Below are positions 49,672 to 59,028 of a DNA stretch of 64,000 nucleotides, in pieces. How positions within the stretch are numbered: the stretch's first letter is position 1; each line of letters opens with the position of its first letter. This DNA is from Agromyces larvae (GTDB lineage: Bacteria; Actinomycetota; Actinomycetes; Actinomycetales; Microbacteriaceae). The position numbers were made by a program, and so were the translations under genes. The notes under the pieces were generated by a model. The model saw nothing but the letters and a program-made list of their open reading frames with translations. It made no database searches and was not told the DNA's origin. The stretch is from the NCBI RefSeq assembly GCF_022811705.1, contig NZ_CP094528.1, forward strand, positions 2,232,001-2,296,000, written 5' to 3'.

Positions 49672-51476
49672 TGGAGTCAATCGACGCGGCTCCGTTCACT
49701 GCGCCGCGCGCAGCAACCGAGCGCGAGAGCGGTGGACGTTCACGACGCGACATGGCGTCACCCACGAGCGAAGCGGCCGGGGGACGAACAGCGGCCACTG
49801 CGGCCCGCTTCGCTGGTGCTGATGAGCACGCCGATGTCACGGTGATCATCGTCACCTATCAGAGCGCGAACGATCTCGCTACGCTCATTACATCGCTGCG
49901 AGCCGAGGCCCAACAGCAACGTGTCCGCGTCATCGTCGCGGACAATTCATCGCAGGACGAGACACTCCACGTCGCGCGCGAGTTCGACGATGTCGTCGTC
50001 TTCGAGACGGGTGGCAACCTCGGCTACGCCGGTGGCATCAACATCGCGCTCGGGCAGGTCGGCGAAACCGATTCCATCCTCGTGCTCAATCCCGACCTCG
50101 TCGTGGAACCCGGATGCCTCCTTCGGCTCCGAGAGCGGATGCGCACAACTGGGGCAGGGTTGGTCGTCCCGCGAATACTCGAGGCTGACGGTGGACACTT
50201 CATCTCGCTCCGTCGCGAACCAACCGTCGCGCGCGCAGTCGGCGATGCCGCCTTCGGAGTCGCCTTCGGGAGCAGGCCGACCGCCTGGAGCGAATGGGTT
50301 CTTCGACCTGACGAATACGCTGCACCGCATCGCATTGAATGGGCGACAGGCGCGGCACTGCTCATCGATGCACGCGTCGCCGACGAAATTGGCTCGTGGG
50401 ACGAGCGATTCTTCCTCTACTCGGAGGAGACCGACTACTTTCGACGTGTTCGTGAGGCGGGGTATCACGTCTGGTACGAGCCGGCCGCCGTTGTGCGCCA
50501 TTCCCGACATGGCTCGGGTGTCTCGATGGATCTCGAGCGCCTGATCGCCGTGAATCGCCTCCGCTATATGCGGAAACACGCAAGCCCGCTCAGGTCGGCG
50601 ATCTATCGGGGTGTCATCGTGATGCACCAGATCGTGCGAGCCGACAAACCCGTCTATCGGGCGATGCTTCGTGCAGTCGTGTTCGAGTCGTCGTGGACAT
50701 CGCTCCCGAGGGCGCGACGATACCCGCCTCGCGAACGCTACGCGCAGGCGACCGGCGTCATCATCATCGACGCCCGGGACCGCGAATCGGATGTCGAGCG
50801 TGTGCTGAAGGTGCTCAGGCCATTCACGGCCGGCTCCCCCGTCGGCATCTTCATCATCGGCGACCTCAAACTCGCTCACGCGAGCCGACTCGATCCCGCG
50901 GCGCTGCCTACCGGCGTGACGATCATCGACGACCCACCGGTTGGCCGAACGCTCCTCGATGTCGTGGAGACGGTCTCCGGGGGATGGCCCCGAGTGGTGG
51001 TGGATGCCCGCGCGGACGTTTCGTCGGCGGCAATCCTCGACACGCTCGACTTCCTCCGAGATGCCGACCTCGAGCATGCGAGCGCTCACCCTCCGACCGC
51101 GTGGGATGTCGCAGCAGCATCCTGGGTCGTCCGGTCCTACCTTCGGGCTCGGGCTCGCGTCTGCGGCGCCACGGATCCAGTACGCGATACCGCCGTCAGC
51201 GGGTTCACCGCGGGTGATCACGGAAGTGCTGCTTCGCAGATTGTGGAGACGGATCTCGTGCTCGTTCCCGCGCCTCGCACCACGCGCGCCCTCTTCGGGA
51301 CACTCAAGCGGACTGGTGCCGTAGCGCCACCGACAAGACCCGCTGGCGCACGTGCGGGAGCGCTCGCCGGCATATTCGGTACGGTTCGAGGGCCTTTCTC
51401 GTTGGTCGATGCCGCGGTCTTCACGCTGCTGACCACGGTTTCCCGCTCTCGGAGAACGATCGGTCACGAGTCATGA
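49671..51476 (+). CDS. Glycosyltransferase family 2 with C-terminal extension
   Basis: A 601-residue protein. Residues about 60-330 form a rhamnosyltransferase-like GT2: VTVIIVTYQSANDLATLITS, VIVADNSSQDET, GGNLGYAGGINIAL, LVLNPDLVV, and EWATGAALLIDARVADEIGS followed by EETDYFRR. The last ~230 residues start GVIIIDARDRESDVERVLKV and form a second alpha/beta domain I do not recognise. The start overlaps the previous stop (TGATG); a downstream ATG at 49752 is a possible alternative. The donor is unknown. Confidence 0.86.
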   Translation: MESIDAAPFTAPRAATERESGGRSRRDMASPTSEAAGGRTAATAARFAGADEHADVTVIIVTYQSANDLATLITSLRAEAQQQRVRVIVADNSSQDETLHVAREFDDVVVFETGGNLGYAGGINIALGQVGETDSILVLNPDLVVEPGCLLRLRERMRTTGAGLVVPRILEADGGHFISLRREPTVARAVGDAAFGVAFGSRPTAWSEWVLRPDEYAAPHRIEWATGAALLIDARVADEIGSWDERFFLYSEETDYFRRVREAGYHVWYEPAAVVRHSRHGSGVSMDLERLIAVNRLRYMRKHASPLRSAIYRGVIVMHQIVRADKPVYRAMLRAVVFESSWTSLPRARRYPPRERYAQATGVIIIDARDRESDVERVLKVLRPFTAGSPVGIFIIGDLKLAHASRLDPAALPTGVTIIDDPPVGRTLLDVVETVSGGWPRVVVDARADVSSAAILDTLDFLRDADLEHASAHPPTAWDVAAASWVVRSYLRARARVCGATDPVRDTAVSGFTAGDHGSAASQIVETDLVLVPAPRTTRALFGTLKRTGAVAPPTRPAGARAGALAGIFGTVRGPFSLVDAAVFTLLTTVSRSRRTIGHES

Positions 51477-52747
51477 CGAGTCCCGGGGAGGCGGCGGAAT
51501 CGACCGTGAAACGAGACGGTGTCAGCGAACGCCGTGTACGCAAGATCCTCCTGATCGCGCCGGCGTGCGACGGCGAGGACATCAGCGAAGCATGGAACGC
51601 GTTCCAGTGGGCCAGGCTGCTGTCGGAACGGTTCGAGTTGACAGTGATCGCCTCGTACAAGAAGGGGCACACCCCGCTCTCGAAGCAGCTGTCCAACGCT
51701 CGCGTCATCGAATGGAGTGAGCCGCCATTCGTCAGCAGGTTCGAAAGACTCAACAGCCTCATGCAGCCGGGGTACGCACCGTTCTATTTTCGGGCACGCC
51801 GCTGGATCCGGCGCCAGCTCGCCTCTGGCGAGCAGTTCGACCTCGCGCACCAAGTGGTCCCCGTTGCCATGAGGTATCCGTCTCCGGCGGCCGGCTTGGG
51901 CATCCCGTTCGTCATCGGTCCGGTGGGGGGAAGCCTGCTGTCACCACCCGCGTTCGTCTGTGAAGAGGGGGCGACTCCCTGGTATCAGAGGCTGCGGGGC
52001 ATCGACCGATTCCGGCTGAAACACGATCGCTCCTTGCGCGCGACCTATGAGTCCGCGGACTGTGTCGTCGGAATCGCGCCCTACGTACGCGACGTTCTAT
52101 CGGATAGTCCGATCCGTCGCTTCGAATCGATGAGCGAAGTCGCATTGCATGAGGTACAGCCCCCGATCGATCGGGCCAGGCGAGCCGGCCCGGTCCGACT
52201 CCTGCACGTCGGACGAACCATCCGAACGAAAGGATTGCGCGACGTTATCCGAGCTCTCGCAGAGCTGCGGGACCTTTCCTTGGTCCTCGACGTACTCGGC
52301 GACGGCAATGATCGCGCAGCTTGTGAAGCACTCGTCCACGAGCTCGGCCTCGGTGACCGCGTTACATTCCATGGAATGGTCGCGCGCGCTGCGGTTGACG
52401 AGTTCTATCGCGAGGCCGATATCTTCGTGTTCCCGAGCTACCGCGAGCCTGGTGGCGGCGTCGTGCTCGAGGCCCTGTCGCACGGCCTCCCGCTCATCCT
52501 CGCTGATCGAGGGGGGCCTGCGGCATTCGTTGACGACGCCAGCGCGATCAGGGTCCCTGCCGTCACTCCCGAACAACTCGCCCGCGACTGCGCCGCGGCC
52601 ATTCGGAGCCTGGTGGAGGATCCGGCGCTCAGAATCCGCATGGGCGAGGCTGCGCGATCGCACGCCGCGAGCCATCATTTGTGGAGGCATCGACTCGACC
52701 AAATGGGCCGATACTACGAGCAAGTAGCGCGGCCCGTGAGCCAGTAG
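51473..52747 (+). CDS. Glycosyltransferase family 4
   Basis: A 424-residue GT-B retaining glycosyltransferase. The N-terminal acceptor half runs from KILLIAPACDGEDISEAWNA to VIGPVGGSLLSPPA. The donor half follows with RLLHVGRTIRTKGLRDVIRA, VLDVLGDGNDR and VTFHGMV, and FVFPSYREPGGGVVLEALSH supplies the E-x7-E motif in modified form (E-P-G-G-G-V-V-L-E). It is the last gene of the plus-strand operon, overlapping its predecessor by ATGA and converging with wzy across 43 bases. Confidence 0.9.
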   Translation: MTSPGEAAESTVKRDGVSERRVRKILLIAPACDGEDISEAWNAFQWARLLSERFELTVIASYKKGHTPLSKQLSNARVIEWSEPPFVSRFERLNSLMQPGYAPFYFRARRWIRRQLASGEQFDLAHQVVPVAMRYPSPAAGLGIPFVIGPVGGSLLSPPAFVCEEGATPWYQRLRGIDRFRLKHDRSLRATYESADCVVGIAPYVRDVLSDSPIRRFESMSEVALHEVQPPIDRARRAGPVRLLHVGRTIRTKGLRDVIRALAELRDLSLVLDVLGDGNDRAACEALVHELGLGDRVTFHGMVARAAVDEFYREADIFVFPSYREPGGGVVLEALSHGLPLILADRGGPAAFVDDASAIRVPAVTPEQLARDCAAAIRSLVEDPALRIRMGEAARSHAASHHLWRHRLDQMGRYYEQVARPVSQ

Positions 52748-52790
52748 TGTCGGGGTGGTCTCGAGATCAGGCCGCGTGAACTCGTTGTCG

Positions 52791-54158
52791 TCAGTTCAAC
52801 GCGGTCGTGGGAAACGGCGCAGCCGAAGTCATCGAGTGATCAGCTTCCCCTATTGTGCGCAACGCACCGCACAGTCCAGCCACGAGGAAGAAGAGCCCGG
52901 CGGCGATCGGAAACGATAGGCCGTCGAAGAACGCGAAGAGCACTCCGAGCGACAAGACGGATGTCGAGAATGCGCTACCGAGAACCATCACATCAGCATG
53001 CCGAGAACGCTTCCTGGCACTGAACGCGCTCCAAATCGCCGCAAGGAAGATCGCAGCCAACGCGAGAACGCCAAGGATGCCCAGTTCGACGGTCGTGAGC
53101 ACCCACTGATTGTCGAAGATGTAGTACCGGGGAAGAAACGTACCGAAGCCGGCACCGAACCAGGGGCTCGTCAGAATGAACTCGGGCGCTCGCGCGAGAC
53201 CGTCTGTGCGTGAGGTCGTGCTCGCGTCAGTCCCCGACTCGGCGAACAGCCGGACCAGCATCGTGAACAAGCCAGGCACCGCCACGACGATTCCGCCGGC
53301 GATCACAGCTCCGCCGAGCACGACCACCAGACGATACGCTCGCGGCACCGCGTGAATCATTCCGATTACCGCGACGGCGAAACCGATGATCGCCGAGCGA
53401 GAGACGGCGAGCAGCGACGAAACCGAAATGAAGACCACTGGCAACCACCAGCCCCATGCTCCCTGCTGGTTGTCCTGGCGGAACCCCTTCGCCAGAAGGA
53501 CCGCGATCGCGATTGGTAATGCCGCACTCAGCGCGGCGGCGTACTCGAGCGGGTGCGTGGCCGTGCCGACCGCTCTGGTAAAGTCGCCGCGCGCATCGAC
53601 GCCCCCCCACGAGACTTCGAGCCCGGGGATTGAGCCGAAGAAGTCGACCAGGACCCGTCCGGTCACGAATTGGACCATGCCGAGGAGCGCGAGCAGACTC
53701 ACGATGATCGTCATGCGCCGCACGAGCGTGGTCAGATCACGAATGGTACGAACGCCCTCGAGCGCGACAAGGAGCACTCCGGCCCACGCGAACAACCGGA
53801 ACATCGAAGTCGACGCTGGACTGACCTGATCGAACGGCTGGCCGCGCAGCAATGCGCTCGCATAGCTCACGAGGGCGACAATGAGGAGCGCGCCCAACGC
53901 CGTACGCACTGGTTGCGGTACGCGAGAAACGGCGTAGCTCGGCGCTTGAAGTCGAGCCATCACCCACCAGGCGAACAAGAGAAGTCCCCAGAGCATCGAC
54001 GGTCGCCCGAGCGAGCCGAGCGGCTCGATCACGACGTTCGATGGAATCGCGAGCAACAGCACGAGGTAGACCGTGAGCATCGTCACCGCGTTCGCTCGGT
54101 GCGGACGACCGAAGCCACGATGCTCTACGGCCGGAACTGGACGCCACTCGCCCTTCAT
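52791..54158 (-). CDS. O-antigen ligase/Wzy-like polymerase
   Basis: A 455-residue integral membrane protein with about 11-12 spans and the O-antigen ligase/polymerase core, in which a large extracytoplasmic loop lies between RAVGTATHPLEYAAALSAAL and LLAVSRSAIIGFAVAVIGMI. The end AGLFFLVAGLCGALRTIG is hydrophobic. Wzy proteins join lipid-linked repeats outside the membrane. ATG 54158 is chosen; TTG 54167 is possible, and no ribosome site is clear. It lies 16 nt downstream of the Wzz-like gene. Confidence 0.85.
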   Translation of the reverse strand: MKGEWRPVPAVEHRGFGRPHRANAVTMLTVYLVLLLAIPSNVVIEPLGSLGRPSMLWGLLLFAWWVMARLQAPSYAVSRVPQPVRTALGALLIVALVSYASALLRGQPFDQVSPASTSMFRLFAWAGVLLVALEGVRTIRDLTTLVRRMTIIVSLLALLGMVQFVTGRVLVDFFGSIPGLEVSWGGVDARGDFTRAVGTATHPLEYAAALSAALPIAIAVLLAKGFRQDNQQGAWGWWLPVVFISVSSLLAVSRSAIIGFAVAVIGMIHAVPRAYRLVVVLGGAVIAGGIVVAVPGLFTMLVRLFAESGTDASTTSRTDGLARAPEFILTSPWFGAGFGTFLPRYYIFDNQWVLTTVELGILGVLALAAIFLAAIWSAFSARKRSRHADVMVLGSAFSTSVLSLGVLFAFFDGLSFPIAAGLFFLVAGLCGALRTIGEADHSMTSAAPFPTTALN

Positions 54159-54174
54159 CGATGACAATGTCGTC

Positions 54175-54924
54175 TCACTCGTCTCGACGAACGGATCTCA
54201 CTGGCTCGAGCGTGTCATATCCGGTTTCCACGGAGTCCTCGAACTCCAACCCATCCGCCGACCACGAATCGGCCGGGCCCCGCACGGTGGTTTCGTCGGT
54301 CGAGTCGTCGGGAGAACGACGCCGTCGGGAACGGGCGACGATCAGTCCGTCGACGAGCGCTGCAACGAATGCCGACAACACCACCGGAATGGCCCCCGCC
54401 GCGACCGTGACCATCATGCGTTCCTTCTGGCGGAGCACGCTCTCCGAGTCGACGGTAATCGGGATCACCGTGATCCGGTCGGGTTCGGGGATTCTCTCTT
54501 GAGCCTGCAGATCCTCGAGCACGGTTGAGGTGCGCTTGACGAACAGGTCGAGAACCTGGGCAGCCTCGTCGTCGCTGCGAGCAGTCACCGTGATATTGAT
54601 CACTGGAGCCGATGTGGTCGGATCACGTCCGACCGCCACTTCAGCACCAGGGAACTCACGTTCAAGGTCATTCAACGCGTTGGTCGACGCGATGCTTCTC
54701 ACCAGCACATCACCGGCAGGCCCGATACCGCCGATGTACAGGTAGGGGTTATCTCCATCAGGAACGCTCGATTCCCCTGGAAGGAGGAGTTGGCTCGCGC
54801 TCCGCTCGTACGTCGGCTGCACGACGGACCACGCCACAATCGCGAGAACCGCTCCGATCACCACGCCCGCAAGCGGGATATACCAGCGCCGCGCAATTGC
54901 GCGGACGACATCATACGGGTTCAT
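54175..54924 (-). CDS. Wzz/chain-length-determinant-like protein
   Basis: A 249-residue protein with two membrane spans (about 16-37 and 178-200) flanking an extracytoplasmic loop, the plan of polysaccharide co-polymerases. The N-terminus NPYDVVRAIARRWYIPLAGV and the loop segment TYERSASQLLLPGESSVPDG are typical. The C-terminal cytoplasmic tail (RSRRRRSPDDSTDETTVRGP and on) is acidic and lacks a tyrosine kinase domain, although it contains Tyr residues. The ATG overlaps the upstream gene (ATGA). Confidence 0.78.
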   Translation of the reverse strand: MNPYDVVRAIARRWYIPLAGVVIGAVLAIVAWSVVQPTYERSASQLLLPGESSVPDGDNPYLYIGGIGPAGDVLVRSIASTNALNDLEREFPGAEVAVGRDPTTSAPVINITVTARSDDEAAQVLDLFVKRTSTVLEDLQAQERIPEPDRITVIPITVDSESVLRQKERMMVTVAAGAIPVVLSAFVAALVDGLIVARSRRRRSPDDSTDETTVRGPADSWSADGLEFEDSVETGYDTLEPVRSVRRDE

Positions 54925-55619
54925 GCGACTCCCTCGAGGATGGCTTCTCGACCGCCGCGACGGCGTCGCCGCCTCGCTGCGCGGCCAGACGCCAAGCGTT
55001 CCCAGATGACCGCAACCCAAGCGGACACGAGCACTACCGCCGCGAGCAGAGCGCCGATTGCAGCGAGCACGGCTGTGCGGCCCGGTATGACATGTTCGAT
55101 CGACTTGGTGAGCGGTTCGACAACGAGGTTGATGCGCTGATCCGCCGGGATGTTCATCGACGCCTGCTGTTCCTCGGCGACTTCACCGATTCTCGAGATC
55201 AGCTTCGCCTGCATAGATTCAACCCACTCCTCGCTCCGCCCGACGATCTGCAACTCGATCTCTGCCCTCGAGTAGCTCTTCGTCCACTGCCCGCCCCATT
55301 TCGGAAGGTTCACGAGAACGCCTTCGCGGACTCCTGCGCCGTAATACGGCGCATCGGAATTCGCATACGACGCCGGTTCGCGGCCGTTATTGATCACCTT
55401 GGCCACCGAGGCCGCGAACCCGATGACGCTGTCGTCGGTTGTGCCGTTATACGGCGAAAGCGTCTGCATGTTCGGGAACATGAACGAGACCACGGTCCGG
55501 GTCGAATACGATCCGCTGTCGTGAACTAATGACACAGCCAAGATCACGCCGACCACCGACACCGCAGCGACGGCATACCACCGACGCACCATCGCGACGA
55601 GGACCTCTCGAAAGATCAC
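54921..55619 (-). CDS. Second Wzz-like two-span protein
   Basis: A 232-residue paralogue-like partner. The N-terminal span follows MIFREVLVAMVRRWYAVAAV (about 11-31), the loop contains GTTDDSVIGFAASVAKVI and YSRAEIELQIVGRSEEWVES, and the second span (about 182-203) is followed by a very basic tail (RRRRRRGGRE). It shares the R-R-W-Y motif before the first span with the next protein. AAGGA gives the ribosome site for the GTG. It leads the minus-strand wzz-wzz-wzy unit. Confidence 0.75.
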   Translation of the reverse strand: MIFREVLVAMVRRWYAVAAVSVVGVILAVSLVHDSGSYSTRTVVSFMFPNMQTLSPYNGTTDDSVIGFAASVAKVINNGREPASYANSDAPYYGAGVREGVLVNLPKWGGQWTKSYSRAEIELQIVGRSEEWVESMQAKLISRIGEVAEEQQASMNIPADQRINLVVEPLTKSIEHVIPGRTAVLAAIGALLAAVVLVSAWVAVIWERLASGRAARRRRRRGGREAILEGVA

Positions 55620-55835
55620 GGAGTCCTTGTTTCCTCACTACTCGGGATGCAGCGGGACTGTCACTCTCGTGCACCAAGCCGGACAATCGGACCACCGAAT
55701 GACCCGTCGCAGGAAGGACCTTCGACGGCGAGACAGCGATCTGGACGCCACTGGGAGCGGCTGGTACCGTAACGCTTGCCCTACCGCAATTCTACGGCAC
55801 CGAGCACCCGACGGTGATACACGGAAGGGTCTGGC

Positions 55836-57743
55836 ATGCATCCACGACACGCCGCTCGAGCTCCGAGAACAACTTGGCAGCGAATCGGAGCGGTCGGACT
55901 CGGGTTGATGGCGCTGATCGGGACTTCCGTGGTCGTGCCCGCCCTCGCTACACCGGCAACCGTTGGATTGTTCAGCGAAAGCGTCCGCCCGACGACCCCT
56001 GTCGAATCGGAGCCGTACACCGTGGAACTCGGGGTGACGCTCTCGAGCGATCGCCCCGGTACCCTCACTGGCGTCCAGTTCTACCGCAGCGCGGCGCAAC
56101 ACGGGTCGTACGCTGCCACCGTGTGGTCCTCGCACGGTCGTCGAATCGCCCAAGCGACGTTCCCGAAGTCATCCACCCCGGGGTGGCAGACCGCGGCGCT
56201 CGACCGGCCGGTACGGCTCGCTGCCGGTGAGACGATCACCGTCTCGTACCTCGCCTCCGGAGGCCACTTCGCGGTGTCTGGAAAGACGTACGCCAAGACC
56301 TATCGCAAGAATGGGCTGACGGTGCCTCGCGGCGGAGGCATGTTCCGGTATGGGAGAGGCTTCCCAACCTTGAGTTATCACGGGCCCAACTATCTCGTCG
56401 ATGTGGTGTTCGCTCCGGGTCCGGTGCCGACTCCGAGACCGACTGCCACGAAACGTCCCACCACGCCCACGCCCACGCCGACACCGAAGCCAGCACCAGC
56501 ACCGTCACCGACACCCACGCCGACACCGAGCGTTGATCCGTCGCCCACAGCTGCTCCTTCGAATCCGCAGCCCAACGAGCTCAACCTCCCGCACGTGCCG
56601 TGGGAAGGCGGGTCCGAATACTGGGCGCAATTCCCCGCCGCAACCGACTGGGCGGACTCGTCGTTCTTCCCCATCGGGGTCTGGTGGGGAAATGTGAGCA
56701 GCGCCGATGAAGTCAATTGGGACAAAGCCCACGGCATCAACTTCTACGCAGGAATGTGGGAAGGCACAGACTTCTCCCTCTTCGAAGAGGGCGGCGTGTA
56801 CTGGGTCGGGCCGAAACTGAACAACACGTTCAAGGAGACTTCGCGCTATTGGCCCGGCGTGTTCATGGACGACGAGGTCGACGGTTGGTCGGACACTCCA
56901 GCGGACGGATTCGCACACCTGCAGGCGATCAAAGACCGCTGGGCTGCGAGCGGCAAGTTCCTGTATGCCAACTACACGAGCCTGGTGATCGGCCCAGACA
57001 TGGTGCTGAAAGACCAGCAACGTTACGTCAACGAATTCACCGATGCCGTGTCCGTGGATCTCTATTGGTACACCGCCCCATACTGCGACTTCCAGCCGTA
57101 CCGGGGGTGGTTGCTCGCCGATCCAGTCGAGCTGGGTGCGTGCCACACGTCCTCGAGCTATGGCAAGACAGTCAACGGGCTGACGCAGCGTGACGCGGCA
57201 GATGGAACGCTGCAACCGCGTTGGAACTACATCGAACTCCTGGACCCATCCGATCCGTACTACGACTACGACCTCACGATTTCGCCCGACCAGATCAAAG
57301 GCGCCGCCATGAACTCGATCATCAACGAAGCTCGCGGCCTGATCTACTTCAACCAATCCTTCCAAGGTCCCTGCCCGTCGGGCATGGCCATCCGGGACGC
57401 GCAGACGAAGGGCGCGAAATGGTGCGGGTACAGGCAAATCGAAGCGATGGGTGAAGTCAACAACTTCGTGAAGAGCCTCGCGCGGGTACTGAACACACAG
57501 TCATACGAATGGAGCTTCGGGAGCGGTCTCGACACGATGCTCAAGGCGTACGACGGCAGTGCGTACATCTTTGCGATGACCGACGGAACGACCGGGAGCC
57601 GCTCCTTCAAGCTCCCTGCGGGCATCGACGGCAAGACGGTGGAGGTGGTTGGCGAGAGCCGCACGCTCTCCGTCTCGGACGGCTCGTTCACCGACGCCTT
57701 CCCGAACGAGTACACGTACCACGTGTACAAGATCGCGCTCTGA
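55836..57743 (+). CDS. Secreted DUF4082 and glycoside-hydrolase-like protein
   Basis: A 635-residue exported protein. A signal peptide (about 1-39) precedes a DUF4082 beta domain (about 45-190: VELGVTLSSDRPGTLTGVQF, YRSAAQHGSYAATVW, and GWQTAALDRPVRLAAGETIT). A Pro/Thr-rich linker (about 195-240) leads to a ~390-residue barrel-like domain with FFPIGVWWGN, GINFYAGMWEG, GVFMDDEVDGW and AVSVDLYWYTAPY. Acidic residues in VFMDDEVDG are catalytic candidates for a glycosidase. It stands alone between the wzy unit and the next glycosyltransferases and probably acts on the locus's own glycan. AAGGG precedes the ATG. Confidence 0.75.
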   Translation: MHPRHAARAPRTTWQRIGAVGLGLMALIGTSVVVPALATPATVGLFSESVRPTTPVESEPYTVELGVTLSSDRPGTLTGVQFYRSAAQHGSYAATVWSSHGRRIAQATFPKSSTPGWQTAALDRPVRLAAGETITVSYLASGGHFAVSGKTYAKTYRKNGLTVPRGGGMFRYGRGFPTLSYHGPNYLVDVVFAPGPVPTPRPTATKRPTTPTPTPTPKPAPAPSPTPTPTPSVDPSPTAAPSNPQPNELNLPHVPWEGGSEYWAQFPAATDWADSSFFPIGVWWGNVSSADEVNWDKAHGINFYAGMWEGTDFSLFEEGGVYWVGPKLNNTFKETSRYWPGVFMDDEVDGWSDTPADGFAHLQAIKDRWAASGKFLYANYTSLVIGPDMVLKDQQRYVNEFTDAVSVDLYWYTAPYCDFQPYRGWLLADPVELGACHTSSSYGKTVNGLTQRDAADGTLQPRWNYIELLDPSDPYYDYDLTISPDQIKGAAMNSIINEARGLIYFNQSFQGPCPSGMAIRDAQTKGAKWCGYRQIEAMGEVNNFVKSLARVLNTQSYEWSFGSGLDTMLKAYDGSAYIFAMTDGTTGSRSFKLPAGIDGKTVEVVGESRTLSVSDGSFTDAFPNEYTYHVYKIAL

Positions 57744-57764
57744 GCCGCACGAGCTGCTGGGTTT

Positions 57765-57800
57765 GCGAGAACCGCCTCAGCAGGCATCCGCGGTTCCCGC
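57765..57800. terminator. Hairpin in the convergent spacer
   Basis: GCGAGAACCGC (57765-57775) and GCGGTTCCCGC (57790-57800) pair at ten of eleven positions around a 14-base loop. It lies between the 3' ends of the secreted protein gene and the minus-strand glycosyltransferase gene and may end both transcripts. No T-tract is present. Confidence 0.35.
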
Positions 57801-57855
57801 GCATCGGCGGAGTGATCGACCACCGCGATGGACGAACGCGGCGGCCGACTTCCGG

Positions 57856-59028
57856 TCAGGCTCTCCCGTCCCCGCGCAGACCGGCGAACACCGCCGCCCG
57901 GTCCGCGAGCGCGAGGAACTCAACCGCTCGTTGGGGCCAGCCATGCCGTTCCGCGAGTTCGATCCGGCTGAGCTCAATGGCCTCGCCCTCGAAACCGACC
58001 GCACTCGCCCGGCTGCGCACCGCATCGGCGAACTCTGCTGCGCTCGTCGTCACCGTGACGTGCTCCGTGTCAAGCCAGCGCGACGCCGCGAGATCAGTCG
58101 AAACGACGGCGACCCCGGCGGCGAGATACTCGAGGGTCTTCAGCGGAAAGCTCGCTCGGTTGAAATCCGATTCGGCGTACGGGGTGAGTCCGACGCCGAT
58201 CTCCGCGAGCTGCGCCGCGAGGGCCTGCGAGCCGAGACTGCCCGTCCACTCGACGTCGTCACGGGCGATGAGGGCATCGAGGCGGTCCGAGAACTCGGCC
58301 TGACGGTCGAATCGCGGCCCGATCAACCGCAGCGGAACGCCGGAGTCCACGACTGCCTCGAGCGTCGGGAGATCGAGTCGTTCGTTGAGCTGTCCCACCA
58401 ACCCCGCGATCGCGCGACGCGTGCGTGCGACCCGTTCCACCTTCGGGGCACCGTTCGGCACGATGGCGACCGGTGTGCCCGTCCGGACGCCGAGAGTGTG
58501 GACCTGATCGAGGATCGGGGTGGTGATCGCGGCGACGGCGTCGGCCTCTTGCGCGTTGGACGACAGGACGCCCCTGATCCACGATTCGGCATAGCGCATG
58601 AGCCCGGCGCTGGCGCCGGCGAGCCAATCGTCGGTCACGTACAGGAGCCGGGGGCCAGGCACGCCGTCGGGAAATCGCATGACTGGATCCGCCACCACGA
58701 TCGCTCGCGGCACGGTTCCACGGGGAAGGCTCCTGGCGATCACCCGCCGATGGATGACCGCTGTCAGCAGCCTGATCGGCCAGCGCGAGAAACCCGGGGG
58801 GGCAGGTACACGAACCCGTTGAAGATTCTCGCCGACCTGCTCGCTCGCGTGTGTCCGGCGCGAACGAAGCCCGGACCACGTGAGCTTCTGCGGCGAGTCG
58901 ATCCAGATCACGGGACAAAGCGCTGCGAGCGCCTCGGCCATCCTCCGATCGGTTCCCGGAATGTCGTCCCAGCCGACTCCCGCGACCCAGACGATCGGAC
59001 TCCGGCCGTTCGCGTCGTCAGTGCTCAT
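57856..59028 (-). CDS. Glycosyltransferase (GT-B fold)
   Basis: A 390-residue enzyme. It starts MSTDDANGRSPIVWVAGVGW, continues with WDDIPGTDRRMAEALAAL and IWIDSPQKLTW, and in the donor half has VAIVPNGAPK, AGLVGQLNERLDLPTLEAVV, LRLIGPRF, and GVGLTPYAESDFNRASFPLK followed by TLEYLAAGVAVVSTDLAA. This is the pattern of the teichuronic-acid/galactofuranosyl-type GT4-like proteins. It overlaps the upstream gene by 11 nt. Donor sugar unknown. Confidence 0.86.
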   Translation of the reverse strand: MSTDDANGRSPIVWVAGVGWDDIPGTDRRMAEALAALCPVIWIDSPQKLTWSGLRSRRTHASEQVGENLQRVRVPAPPGFSRWPIRLLTAVIHRRVIARSLPRGTVPRAIVVADPVMRFPDGVPGPRLLYVTDDWLAGASAGLMRYAESWIRGVLSSNAQEADAVAAITTPILDQVHTLGVRTGTPVAIVPNGAPKVERVARTRRAIAGLVGQLNERLDLPTLEAVVDSGVPLRLIGPRFDRQAEFSDRLDALIARDDVEWTGSLGSQALAAQLAEIGVGLTPYAESDFNRASFPLKTLEYLAAGVAVVSTDLAASRWLDTEHVTVTTSAAEFADAVRSRASAVGFEGEAIELSRIELAERHGWPQRAVEFLALADRAAVFAGLRGDGRA

